From positions 106,114 through 170,113 of the forward strand of contig JACDAQ010000040.1 in NCBI GenBank assembly GCA_013695355.1: a stretch of DNA of 64,000 bases, written 5' to 3'. This document shows positions 52,937-61,361 of this stretch, piece after piece; position 1 is the first letter of the stretch, and each line of letters starts with the position of its first letter. The stretch comes from Candidatus Protochlamydia sp. GTDB taxonomy: Bacteria > Chlamydiota > Chlamydiia > Chlamydiales > Parachlamydiaceae. The notes under the pieces were generated by a model. It made no database searches. It was not told the DNA's origin and saw only the letters and a program-made list of their open reading frames with translations. Both the position numbers and the translations under genes were made by a program.

Positions 52937-54430
52937 TTATTCGTGCCAGCCATTTTTATCCAAGAATTCTTCATAGGTCCCGAGATGAAGTTCCTGCTTT
53001 CCTTCGTGGCAGATGACAATTTTATTCAAGTTCATTCTTTTCAATATCAATTCGCTATGCGTAACAATGATCACAGCGCCTTCAAAATCTTCAATGGCGT
53101 CGATCAATGCTTCGATAGATTCCATGTCCAGGTGATGCGTTGGCTCATCCAATAAAAGTAAATTACACGGGGTGGCAACAATTTTTCCAAGGAGGACGCG
53201 ACTTTTTTCTCCTCCAGATAAAATGGAATTGAGTTTCTTTGATTTATCGCCGCTGAACATCATTAATCCGCAAATAGACTTGACCTGTGTCAGGTTTAAT
53301 TTGGGATTGGCCGAGGCAATTTCTTCTTCAATTGAATGTTTAGGATGAAGCCTATCGATATTAGTCTGACCAAAATAACCAATTGAAAGGTTTTCAGAAC
53401 GTTTTGTGGAGCCTTTATTGGGGGCCAGCTCTCCTGCCAGCAAACGCAAGATGGTTGATTTTCCTCGTCCGTTTTTTCCAATGATCGCAATTCTTTCCCC
53501 TTTTTCAATGGAAAGTGTCAAATGCTGAATTAAAGGATGCATGGTCACGCTATTATATGAAAAAGAAAGATCTTCAACCTCCAGCATTTTTTTGCCTGGA
53601 AAATTTGCTTCATTGAATTTAAAATCGAGCTGATAAAGATTCTTTAAATTTTCTAAAACCGGAATGCGGCCGAGCATTTTTTGTTTTGATTGGGCCTGGG
53701 TGGCTTTTGAGGCTTTGGCTCCAAATCGGGTAATAAATTCCTGTAAATGTTCTCTTTTTTTCTCTAAACTAAGGCGGGTTTTTTCATGGATTTCTTCTTT
53801 TTGCATGAGTTGTTCAAAGAAATGGATCGTGTCACCTTTCACCTTGCTCACCTTCTGACGATGAATGCCCATTGTATGAGTTGACACGCTGTCTAAAAAT
53901 TCGCGGTCATGCGAAATTAAGATAAATTCACCGCGCCAATCTTTTAAAAACTTTGTAAACCACCGGATCGAAACAATATCTAAATAGTTTGTAGGCTCAT
54001 CCAACAAGAGGCAATTTGGCTCCGAGATCAATACTTTCGCAAGATGGAGCCTTAGTTGATATCCGCCCGAAAATTCCTTTGGAGAGCGTTCCAGATCCTC
54101 CTCTTTGAAGCCTAAGCCAAAGAGGATGGTCTCCGCCTTATAAATACAGTCTTTTTCATCGGGATGAAGTCCTAAAGCAGCTTCTTCGATCAAAGTGGGT
54201 TGAGTAAAAACAATATGCTGATCAAGGATCCCGATTGAGTAATTTTTTCTTTTGGCAATGTTGCCCTTGTCGGGGCTTTCTTTTCCCATGATCACCCTGA
54301 AAAGGGATGATTTTCCTGAGCCGTTGCGACCGACAAGCGAGCAACGCTCCCCTGGCTGGATGCTGAAAGAGGCGTCTTCAAACAAAGGTTCGCCATGAAA
54401 AGCTAAAGTGAGGCCGTCTACCTGGATCAT
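52937..54430 (-). CDS. ABC-F family ATPase
   Basis: 497 residues with two soluble ABC domains and no membrane segments. Walker A motifs are GRNGSGKSSLFRV (~36) and GKNGRGKSTILRL (~320). Signatures are EFSGGYQLRLHLAK and ILSGGEKSRVLLGK, and the Walker B motifs LLLDEPTNYLD and LLLDEPTHHLD. The inter-domain linker (residues ~215-270, KEEIHEKTRLSLEKKREHLQ) is the P-site tRNA interaction motif of ABC-F proteins. The length is closest to the YbiT/Uup-like members. ABC-F proteins act on the ribosomal E site; the exact subfamily is not clear. Confidence 0.92.
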   Translation of the reverse strand: MIQVDGLTLAFHGEPLFEDASFSIQPGERCSLVGRNGSGKSSLFRVIMGKESPDKGNIAKRKNYSIGILDQHIVFTQPTLIEEAALGLHPDEKDCIYKAETILFGLGFKEEDLERSPKEFSGGYQLRLHLAKVLISEPNCLLLDEPTNYLDIVSIRWFTKFLKDWRGEFILISHDREFLDSVSTHTMGIHRQKVSKVKGDTIHFFEQLMQKEEIHEKTRLSLEKKREHLQEFITRFGAKASKATQAQSKQKMLGRIPVLENLKNLYQLDFKFNEANFPGKKMLEVEDLSFSYNSVTMHPLIQHLTLSIEKGERIAIIGKNGRGKSTILRLLAGELAPNKGSTKRSENLSIGYFGQTNIDRLHPKHSIEEEIASANPKLNLTQVKSICGLMMFSGDKSKKLNSILSGGEKSRVLLGKIVATPCNLLLLDEPTHHLDMESIEALIDAIEDFEGAVIIVTHSELILKRMNLNKIVICHEGKQELHLGTYEEFLDKNGWHE

Positions 54431-54577
54431 AAATAAAAACTCTAATAATATATTTGTATTTATTTATTATAACAGATGCCGCATCTAAAAGAAAGCAAAG
54501 AACCTATCCCCTTAATTATTGAACCCCACTCATATTAGTGGAATAGGCTATAAAGAATTAATAACAGGCAAGATATT

Positions 54578-55255
54578 ATGCTATTAGAAAGCAACCAGAT
54601 TATTGTGGTTGTCTCTGCAGATTGGGGAGCAGTGGAGGGGAGCCTCTATTGCTATCAGCGTGAACAATTATGGAATTTAGTACTGGGTCCCATCCCTGTT
54701 TCCCTTGGCAAGCATGGAATGGCCTATGGAAGAGGCATTCAAAATTTTAGCGATCCCAGGGACAATAGAAAAAAAGAAGGGGATGGCAGATCCCCTGCCG
54801 GAGCCTTCTTGCTTGGACCTGTATTCGGAAATGCCCTCCACGCCTGCTGTGCAAGAAACATGGATTTTCTTCTGATACAGGAAGGTTTGGAATGCATAGA
54901 CGATTCGCAATCTATTCACTATAACAAATTTGTTTCTTCAGAAATGGTTCAAAATAAAGACTGGAAATCGTCTGAGAAAATGGATGAGATAACCCTGTAT
55001 GATCTTGGGATATGCATCCAGCATAATTCAAATCCTGTGATGGCTGGCATGGGGTCAGCTATTTTCTTCCATAGATGGAGAAGCGAAGGCGCAGCCACTG
55101 AAGGATGCACCGCCATGCGCAAAGACGATCTGGAGGCTCTTGTAAACTGGTTGAATCAAGCAGACTATCCTTGCCTGGTCCAATTGCCGATCCGCGAATA
55201 CTTAAAACAGAAATTCATTTGGGATTTACCAATCCTACATGATTTCTGCGGCTAA
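54578..55255 (+). CDS. L,D-transpeptidase (YkuD-like, COG3786 type)
   Basis: 225 residues. The pattern of the family is seen in order: GDGRSPAGAFLLGPVFGNAL, the central LYDLGICIQHNSNPVMAGMG, and the active site GSAIFFHRWRSEGAATEGCT with the nucleophile Cys in T-E-G-C and the upstream His. These enzymes cross-link or exchange peptidoglycan stem peptides. There is no signal peptide, so export is uncertain, as in several COG3786 members. Parachlamydiae do make peptidoglycan. The 3' end overlaps the convergent PhoH gene by 21 bases. Confidence 0.85.
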   Translation: MLLESNQIIVVVSADWGAVEGSLYCYQREQLWNLVLGPIPVSLGKHGMAYGRGIQNFSDPRDNRKKEGDGRSPAGAFLLGPVFGNALHACCARNMDFLLIQEGLECIDDSQSIHYNKFVSSEMVQNKDWKSSEKMDEITLYDLGICIQHNSNPVMAGMGSAIFFHRWRSEGAATEGCTAMRKDDLEALVNWLNQADYPCLVQLPIREYLKQKFIWDLPILHDFCG

Positions 55256-56533
55256 GGCAGCCAATTCTGACCGTTCTGTCTTGTCCAGGAAAATATGTCC
55301 GAACATTTTGTGCCGCAAAAATTTGCTGACCACGAATGTCAATCCATTCGTGTCCTTGTCCAAATAAGGATTGTCAATTTGAGTGGGATCTCCTGCAAGG
55401 ACAACCTTTGTCCCTTCCCCTGCGCGTGAAATGATTGTTTTTACTTCATGCGGTGTTAAATTTTGGGCTTCATCGATAATCATATACATTTTAGGCAAGC
55501 TTCTTCCCCTAATATAGGTGACAGCCTCCATTTCAATTTTCTTACTGTCCATAACCCATTTGAGCGTTTCATTAGACTCGCCGCCTGTCGAAGCACAAAG
55601 AAATTCCAAATTATCGTAAATAGGCTGCATCCAATGGAATAATTTTTCCTCTTTAGTCCCAGGAAGATAGCCAATATCCCTTCCAAGAGGAACTATAGGG
55701 CGTGTCACTAAAATCCTGGAGTACATGCCCTCATCAAATACTTTCCGTAAACCGCAGGCCAAAGCTAGAATTGTTTTGCCAGTACCGGCTGGGCCCATCA
55801 AGGTAACAAGCTTTATATCATCCCTTAACAGAAGATCAACGGCACACTTTTGTTCGACATTGCGCGGTTTAATCCCCCACATTTGATTTGTTTTAAGCAG
55901 GCCCTCAATACTTCCATTCAGTGAGTCGTATTTTCCTACAGCGGAAGAATTTTCGGGAGAGGACATTACAAAGTATTCATTGGGAAGAGGATTTAGATTA
56001 GGGACGTGTATCTTTCCATCCTTATAAAATTGGTCAATATCATGTTTTGGAAGGCTTAATCGATGGATACCTTTATCAATTGAATCATATGAATATTTAA
56101 AATTTTCATAGTCTTCGGCCTCCAGCCCAAGAGCTTCAGCCTTGATCCTGGCAGCAAAGTCTTTGGAAACAAAAACAATATTATGACCCTCTTCGTGCAA
56201 AAGATAAGCAGCCATAATGATCCGGTTATCGTTTACCGTAAGCGTCAAGCTAAATTTGTGTTCTACAGCTGTTTCTAATTGGATTTTTATGATGCTCCCA
56301 TTTTCAAGTTTAACCCCTGAATGCAAGTTGCCGGTTCCCATTTTTTTCAACGAATCTAAAAAACGAATTGTTTCCCGAGCATTTTTTCCTAATTCATTCG
56401 GCAAGCGTTTCATTTTGTCTAATTCTTCTAAAACAGCGACCGGAATTGAAATATCATGGCGAGGAAATTTCAAAAGGCATGCTGGATCGATAAGAAATAC
56501 GTTTGTATCAATCACAAAAGTTTTTTGCGCCAT
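55235..56533 (-). CDS. PhoH-like ATPase with N-terminal PIN domain
   Basis: 432 residues from the ATG at 56533, preceded by GAGGGA; in-frame starts further up (to 56596) lack one. The PIN domain (1-~135) starts KTFVIDTNVFLIDP and has the second acidic cluster NDNRIIMAA, as in RNases of toxin-antitoxin systems. The PhoH domain has Walker A LMGPAGTGKTILALA and Walker B MYMIIDEAQNLTPHE, as well as GTKVVLAGDPTQID. Such PIN-PhoH proteins (PhoH2/YlaK type) are RNA helicase-RNase candidates. Convergent with the transpeptidase gene; the coding ends overlap. Confidence 0.92.
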   Translation of the reverse strand: MAQKTFVIDTNVFLIDPACLLKFPRHDISIPVAVLEELDKMKRLPNELGKNARETIRFLDSLKKMGTGNLHSGVKLENGSIIKIQLETAVEHKFSLTLTVNDNRIIMAAYLLHEEGHNIVFVSKDFAARIKAEALGLEAEDYENFKYSYDSIDKGIHRLSLPKHDIDQFYKDGKIHVPNLNPLPNEYFVMSSPENSSAVGKYDSLNGSIEGLLKTNQMWGIKPRNVEQKCAVDLLLRDDIKLVTLMGPAGTGKTILALACGLRKVFDEGMYSRILVTRPIVPLGRDIGYLPGTKEEKLFHWMQPIYDNLEFLCASTGGESNETLKWVMDSKKIEMEAVTYIRGRSLPKMYMIIDEAQNLTPHEVKTIISRAGEGTKVVLAGDPTQIDNPYLDKDTNGLTFVVSKFLRHKMFGHIFLDKTERSELAALAAEIM

Positions 56534-56760
56534 AAGAAGATCCCTCATAAAAATGATTAAAAAACCTTTGTATAGATAAAGGTAATTTTTCATCAATAGA
56601 GTGTTTGTGAAATTTCAATAATCAGCACTCAAGGACCTTAAGTGCTAAGTAAATATTGCAAATTATTAGCCTTTAAGGTAAAATATAGTTCTAATAATAT
56701 TAGTTATGAGCCTGTTAAAACCATCGGGTGCATCAGGCTTTAAGAAAAAAAGGAGAAGGA

Positions 56761-57477
56761 ATGCAGATTAAAGTAACAGAAAAAATATTTAGTATTACAC
56801 CCTATATATCCACAACCTGGTCTCAGATAGCCGCTTTACACATGAAAGGAAGCAATCTAGCAGTGACCCTAGTAGATGGAGATACTATCCTTATTCCAAA
56901 CCTTTCCCCAGAAACGATCACCCTTATTTTCCAACATCACTCTATGCACCTGGAAAAAGAACAGCCCCCTGTCCAAGTTCAAAAAGAACTATTTTCGGGC
57001 AATCAAGTTTTAAAAGAACTATTAGACCCGCAAGGAGAGCCAGGTTTTAGAATGACATTCGGTCCATTGGATGGTCTAAATACCGCGCTACAACATAATC
57101 CATCCCAGGCAAATGCTCCTGATCTGCCACCTGAGATTATTCAAAAAATTGGCGCCATCGCTCACATCATTGCTCCCTCTGATGAAGCTTCCCTACCACA
57201 GCCTGAGCTTTTTTGTAATTGCTTCCATTGTCAAATTGCCCGGGCCATCAATGCTTCCACCCAGCCAATATCAGGACAGAATGAAGAGCAGGAAGTTGTG
57301 ACGGAAGATGATCTTAATTTCCAGGAATGGTCGATCACGCAGACAGGCACACAATTATTTTCTGTGACCCATCGACTGGATGCTCTGGAAAAATATAATG
57401 TCTTTCTTGGGGATCCTGTAGGCTGTACCTGTGGAATACAAGGATGCGAACATATATTGGCCGTGCTAAAAAGCTAG
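56761..57477 (+). CDS. Hypothetical with SWIM-like zinc motif
   Basis: 238 residues from the ATG at 56761, which follows AAGGAGAAGGA. Not in a recognised family. The N-terminus is a beta-rich part (VTEKIFSITPYISTTWSQIA). A central segment has FCNCFHCQIARAI, and the C-terminus CTCGIQGCEHILAVLK, a CxC...CxH arrangement as in SWIM zinc fingers, so DNA, RNA or protein binding is possible. A hairpin and an SH3b gene follow. Possibly chlamydia-specific. Confidence 0.7.
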   Translation: MQIKVTEKIFSITPYISTTWSQIAALHMKGSNLAVTLVDGDTILIPNLSPETITLIFQHHSMHLEKEQPPVQVQKELFSGNQVLKELLDPQGEPGFRMTFGPLDGLNTALQHNPSQANAPDLPPEIIQKIGAIAHIIAPSDEASLPQPELFCNCFHCQIARAINASTQPISGQNEEQEVVTEDDLNFQEWSITQTGTQLFSVTHRLDALEKYNVFLGDPVGCTCGIQGCEHILAVLKS

Positions 57478-57545
57478 TACTAGTGCTCTTGTTCTTTCCA
57501 TAAAAGCCATAAAACATTAAAATCCTTTTTCTTTCGCAAAACATA

Positions 57546-57603
57546 GAGGCTGTGAACAAATTTAGATTCCACAAATTGTCCGGATTTCTATTTTCACAGT
57601 CTC
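57546..57603 (+). repeat. Inverted repeat between the SWIM-like and SH3b genes
   Basis: GAGGCTGTGAA and TTCACAGTCTC (one mismatch, pairing as G:U) around 36 bases. Resembles the pair at 37202 (GGCTGTGAAA / TTTCACAGCC). No T-run on the + strand; possible terminator or REP-type element. Confidence 0.45.
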
Positions 57604-57641
57604 ATACGCGATCTCAACACTTATTTCATGAGGATTTAATT

Positions 57642-58934
57642 ATGAGGAAAACCCTTCTTCCCTTAGCTGCGTTAATTTCATTTTCTATTCCTGGTTTTTT
57701 AACTTCGTCCCCCGACGAAAATAATTCAACCCCCTCTTTCATGTCCATGCGAAAAAAAGTGGAAAAAGTGCCTGCAGATCTTTCTGCGTTTGAGCCATTT
57801 ACAGGAAGGATCACAAAAAATAAAGTAAGGTTGCGCCTTCAGCCTACTTACGAGGGGCATGTATGGAAGGAATATGCAAAAAACGACCTTATTTTGATCT
57901 TAGGGGAGACTGACGATTTTTATGCAGCCCGTCCTCCGGAAGATGCAAAAGGATATGTATTCAGGACCTATATTTTAGACAATGTAGTCGAAGGTTCAAG
58001 GGTCAATGTTCGCTTAAAGCCTAACCTGGAATCCCCCATTATTGCTCAGCTCAATTCAGGCGACCGCATCGAAGGGACGATCGATCCGGCGAACAGCAAA
58101 TGGCTGGAGATCAAACTTCCTCCAACCGCCCGTTTCTACATCGCAAAAGAATATATTGAAAGGGTCGGCGACAGCAATCATCTTGCTAAAATGGAAAAAA
58201 GAAAACAGGAAGTTTCCTCACTGCTCGGTCAAACCGAAGCTTCCAGCCTGTTGGAAATGCAAAAACCTTTTAACCAAGTCAATGTCGAAGGCATTAAAGC
58301 AAATTACGAATACATCATCGCCAACTATGCCGATTTTCCAGAAGCTGGAGAAAAAGCCAAGGTCCTTTTAAACAACCTGCAACAAGCTTATGTCGCAAAA
58401 AAAATGTCTTTTTTGGAATCCCAGGCCAACTATTCCTCCAGACTTCTTGAAGCTAAAAATAAGCAACTGGCAGATGAGCTGAAATCACAAAAATCTAAGC
58501 TTGTCACACTGGAAGAGCAGTTAGAAAAAGAGCATCAGGAAAAACAAACGTCGATTGCTGAACTCACTCCAAAGCCTACTAAAAAGCCTACCCAGCTACC
58601 TATCAATATGGCGGTTTGGCTTCCAATTGAAGAAGGCCTATTTGCGCACTGGTCGGAAACAACAGGCAAAAGCAATCCCAATGTATTCTATGATGAACAA
58701 AAACAACATTCTTTTGTTTTAAAAGGGGTGGTCGATCCTTATAATCGCCCTGTCAAGAATAAGCCGGGTGATTACATGCTCATTAATGCTGCGAGCAAAT
58801 TGCCGATTGCTTTCCTCTATAGTACTCAAATTAATCTGCAAGATTATATTGGACATGAAGTCACCGTTCGTGTTTCTCCACGACCTAACAACCATTATGC
58901 CTTCCCCGCTTACTTTGTTCTATCCTTTGAATAA
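57642..58934 (+). CDS. Secreted SH3b-domain protein with coiled coil
   Basis: 430 residues from the ATG at 57642 (GAGGAT upstream). Signal peptide RKTLLPLAALISFSIPGFL. Two bacterial SH3 (SH3b) domains lie at about 45-115 (ITKNKVRLRLQPTYEGHVWK) and 120-180 (SRVNVRLKPNLESPIIAQLN). A coiled coil follows (~270-320; LADELKSQKSKLVTLEEQLE) and a C-terminal domain rich in aromatic residues with an OB/SH3-like look (VNMAVWLPIEEGLFAHW, then YIGHEVTVRVSPRPNNHY). SH3b domains bind peptidoglycan. Located in the periplasm, perhaps in division or wall structure. Confidence 0.85.
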   Translation: MRKTLLPLAALISFSIPGFLTSSPDENNSTPSFMSMRKKVEKVPADLSAFEPFTGRITKNKVRLRLQPTYEGHVWKEYAKNDLILILGETDDFYAARPPEDAKGYVFRTYILDNVVEGSRVNVRLKPNLESPIIAQLNSGDRIEGTIDPANSKWLEIKLPPTARFYIAKEYIERVGDSNHLAKMEKRKQEVSSLLGQTEASSLLEMQKPFNQVNVEGIKANYEYIIANYADFPEAGEKAKVLLNNLQQAYVAKKMSFLESQANYSSRLLEAKNKQLADELKSQKSKLVTLEEQLEKEHQEKQTSIAELTPKPTKKPTQLPINMAVWLPIEEGLFAHWSETTGKSNPNVFYDEQKQHSFVLKGVVDPYNRPVKNKPGDYMLINAASKLPIAFLYSTQINLQDYIGHEVTVRVSPRPNNHYAFPAYFVLSFE

Positions 58935-58936
58935 GC

Positions 58937-59731
58937 GTGGAATTGCGCGAGTGGGCTCAATTTATTTTAGCTTCCGACACCCTTGCAGGCAAGCTGGCGC
59001 AGCCTTCCATCTTAACGGATGAGGCGCCCGGCCTGCCTATGTTTTGGAGCGAGCCTGCGCGCCCTCCAGGCATGTCTTTTTCCAAACATTCCAAAGAAGA
59101 AAAACTCCCTTCCTTCCAGGAACTTCACTGCCCGGACAAACGGGCCATCTGTCTTCACCGTTTTGCAGGACACGAATTATTGGCTGTCGAGATCATGGCC
59201 TTTACCCTTTTGGCTTTTCCAAGTGCCCCCAAGCACTTTCGTAAAGGCCTTGCCAACACATTAGCTGAAGAGCAAGGGCATGTCAGGCTTTACATGCAAA
59301 GAATGGAAGAGCTCGGCATCCGGTTTGGCGATTTGCCTTTATATCGCCATTTCTGGAAACATACTCCTCATATCAAATCACCCTTGCATTATATCAGTCT
59401 GATGAGTCTGACGTTTGAAATGGCCAACCTAGATTTTGCCCCAATGTATGGCAAAACCTTTTTACATCATGGGGATGAAAGTTCATCTAAACTGATGGCG
59501 CAAATTTTAACGGATGAAATTGCCCATGTCGGCTTCGGCTGGAATTGGCTGAGGCGATTTAAAGGTAATGAGCTGACCGAATGGGAGGCATGGGAAAAAA
59601 CATTATCATCTACCCTTCTGACGCCACAAAGGGCGAAAGGATTCGTCATGCTCGAAGAGCCCCGCTTTAAGGCCGGCATTTCCCAAGACTGGATCGAAAA
59701 ATTAAAGCTTACGGGTAAGCATAAGAAGTAA
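58937..59731 (+). CDS. DUF455 ferritin-like protein
   Basis: 264 residues, GTG start at 58937 two bases after the SH3b stop. The ferritin-like four-helix pattern is seen: FAGHELLAVEIMAFTLLAFP, NTLAEEQGHVRLYMQRMEEL, MSLTFEMANLDFAPMYG, and LTDEIAHVGFGWNWLRR. The repeated E-(x)n-E-x-x-H ligands fit a di-metal site (COG2833, DUF455). The role is unknown; metal-dependent oxidation has been proposed for the family. Probably co-transcribed with the SH3b gene. Confidence 0.88.
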   Translation: MELREWAQFILASDTLAGKLAQPSILTDEAPGLPMFWSEPARPPGMSFSKHSKEEKLPSFQELHCPDKRAICLHRFAGHELLAVEIMAFTLLAFPSAPKHFRKGLANTLAEEQGHVRLYMQRMEELGIRFGDLPLYRHFWKHTPHIKSPLHYISLMSLTFEMANLDFAPMYGKTFLHHGDESSSKLMAQILTDEIAHVGFGWNWLRRFKGNELTEWEAWEKTLSSTLLTPQRAKGFVMLEEPRFKAGISQDWIEKLKLTGKHKK

Positions 59732-59748
59732 TTTCGAAATTTCCTCAA

Positions 59749-60004
59749 AAAAAATACATGACAGAATAGAAAGGATAATAGCAAATTTTTTTGTTAGAAT
59801 TAAAAAATAACTGGAAAAATATAATGATTGTTATTCTTTAATAAGGAATTTAGAGAAGAAATACATTACAGAATATTCTTCCGTTCGAAAGCTTTAAGAT
59901 AACGGGTAGGCAGGATATCAGAACTGGGGCAGGATAATAGCAAAATTTTGTTAAAATGACAAAATTTTCCTATCCTATCCATCTTGGCTATCATGTATTT
60001 AAAC
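59749..60004. repeat. Gap bounded by inverted AAATACATGA / TCATGTATTT
   Basis: The 276-base gap between two convergent genes starts with AAATACATGACAGAATAG and ends with its rough complement CTATCATGTATTT. It contains GGATAATAGCAAA twice (59774 and 59933). It may be a worn palindromic element; evidence is weak. Confidence 0.4.
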
Positions 60005-60007
60005 ATC

Positions 60008-61282
60008 CTAAGCATTCATCCAATCTTTTGCGCTTTTGAATAACCTTTGCAACTCTTCAAATTGATCCCCGTTCGCGCCATTGTTTTTATCGGGATGATG
60101 CCTGAGCCATGCCCGTTTTTCAACTTTCCGCGTTAAAAGAGCCTGCATCCCGATTTTATCTTTAATTCGGAAAAGTTGCAGAAGATTTGGAACCCCGGTT
60201 AACTCTTCCAGCCTGGTCCATTCATTTTTTTCGAGGTCTACATTGCCAAATGTTCGATTAGATGAGAAATAATTACTATAGCCATTTTGTATAAAATCAT
60301 GATCTGCCTGCACCCTTTGGTCATAGGCGGTTCTAAAATTTATTTTTAAGTTTTCCAAAAGTTCAAGCCTTACCGAAGAAATGTCCTGTTCTTCTAAATT
60401 TGTGATAACTTGTTTCATTGAAGATTCTAATGGACGTTTTAGCTCCGCTACTTCTAATAGGGGACTTAATGTAAAATAGCTCGCTTCCCCCAAAGTAACA
60501 AATATTGTATCGAAAATAAGTTTTCTAAAGATTAGTTCCCTCGATGGCATCCAGTTATCTAATTCCTCATCCTTAACAATTGAATCAGTAACAAAACAGT
60601 TGATTTTTGTGACGTAATTAACCGTTTCAACGATCTTATTTTTACAGTACTTTGCAAATTGCTCTCCTCCCATCTCAAAATTCATTTCTATTGGGATTGA
60701 GACCAAAAAAGAAGCATGGTTGGGGTATTTTTTTTCATCGATAATTTGCCCATTGGCACAATCGACAAACTTCATGCCAACTTTTTCAGCAGGAGATCTA
60801 GGTAAGAGGCAACTTAACTCAATCTGCTTATTTTTAAGATGACATTCTAAAAATATTGGTTGAATTATTCCATTTAACTCAAAAGCTTGCTTAAATTCAT
60901 CTGAAAACATTGTGTTGAGAGGGAGCAATACAGCCTGCCAGGCAGCCCGTGTGGCTTTTGCTTCAGGCGTCATTCTTTCATGTTGAAGGAAATTTAACAA
61001 GTCCTGACAAGTTTTAACCTCGGCAGCTGGTTCGTCTCTAGGAATTGCATTCATTCCATACACTGGCTCTTCAACCGGAACGGGTTCACATCTTATTTCC
61101 GATCCAAGAAAAAGAGAATATCCTTTTTCAAGCAGTGCTAGGAAGCTTAAAAAAGGATAAATCGCAATCATGCTAATCCGTTTTGCCAATTCGACTAGTT
61201 TACCCTCAAGTGGCAGGGGGCTGGCAATTCTCGCATTAAGTTCTTGCCGCCAGGGGATAAAGTAATTTGGTTGAATATTCAT
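60008..61282 (-). CDS. Hypothetical protein ending in a J-domain-like segment
   Basis: 424 residues. The N-terminus has a hydrophobic stretch (ISMIAIYPFLSFLALLEKGY) like that of the protein at 4725. The middle is unrecognised. The last ~45 residues read WLRHHPDKNNGANGDQFEEL and then QRLFKSAKDWMNA. This is the helix II-HPD-helix III pattern of J-domains, which stimulate Hsp70 ATPase activity. DnaJ carries its J-domain at the N-terminus, so this one at the C-terminus is not DnaJ. It may recruit a bacterial or host Hsp70. It stands right beside the SidE-PDE-like gene in the same orientation, 79 bases apart. Confidence 0.72.
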   Translation of the reverse strand: MNIQPNYFIPWRQELNARIASPLPLEGKLVELAKRISMIAIYPFLSFLALLEKGYSLFLGSEIRCEPVPVEEPVYGMNAIPRDEPAAEVKTCQDLLNFLQHERMTPEAKATRAAWQAVLLPLNTMFSDEFKQAFELNGIIQPIFLECHLKNKQIELSCLLPRSPAEKVGMKFVDCANGQIIDEKKYPNHASFLVSIPIEMNFEMGGEQFAKYCKNKIVETVNYVTKINCFVTDSIVKDEELDNWMPSRELIFRKLIFDTIFVTLGEASYFTLSPLLEVAELKRPLESSMKQVITNLEEQDISSVRLELLENLKINFRTAYDQRVQADHDFIQNGYSNYFSSNRTFGNVDLEKNEWTRLEELTGVPNLLQLFRIKDKIGMQALLTRKVEKRAWLRHHPDKNNGANGDQFEELQRLFKSAKDWMNA

Positions 61283-61361
61283 GCATCCTGTTTTTTAAAC
61301 AAATTTTATTAACTTTATCGCTCATACATTCAAACGATAGGCCGTTGACATTTAATTGAAT

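Noticed and set aside
57113..57301. 62-residue + frame inside the SWIM-like gene
   Set aside because: Shifted frame of the larger gene, without start signal.
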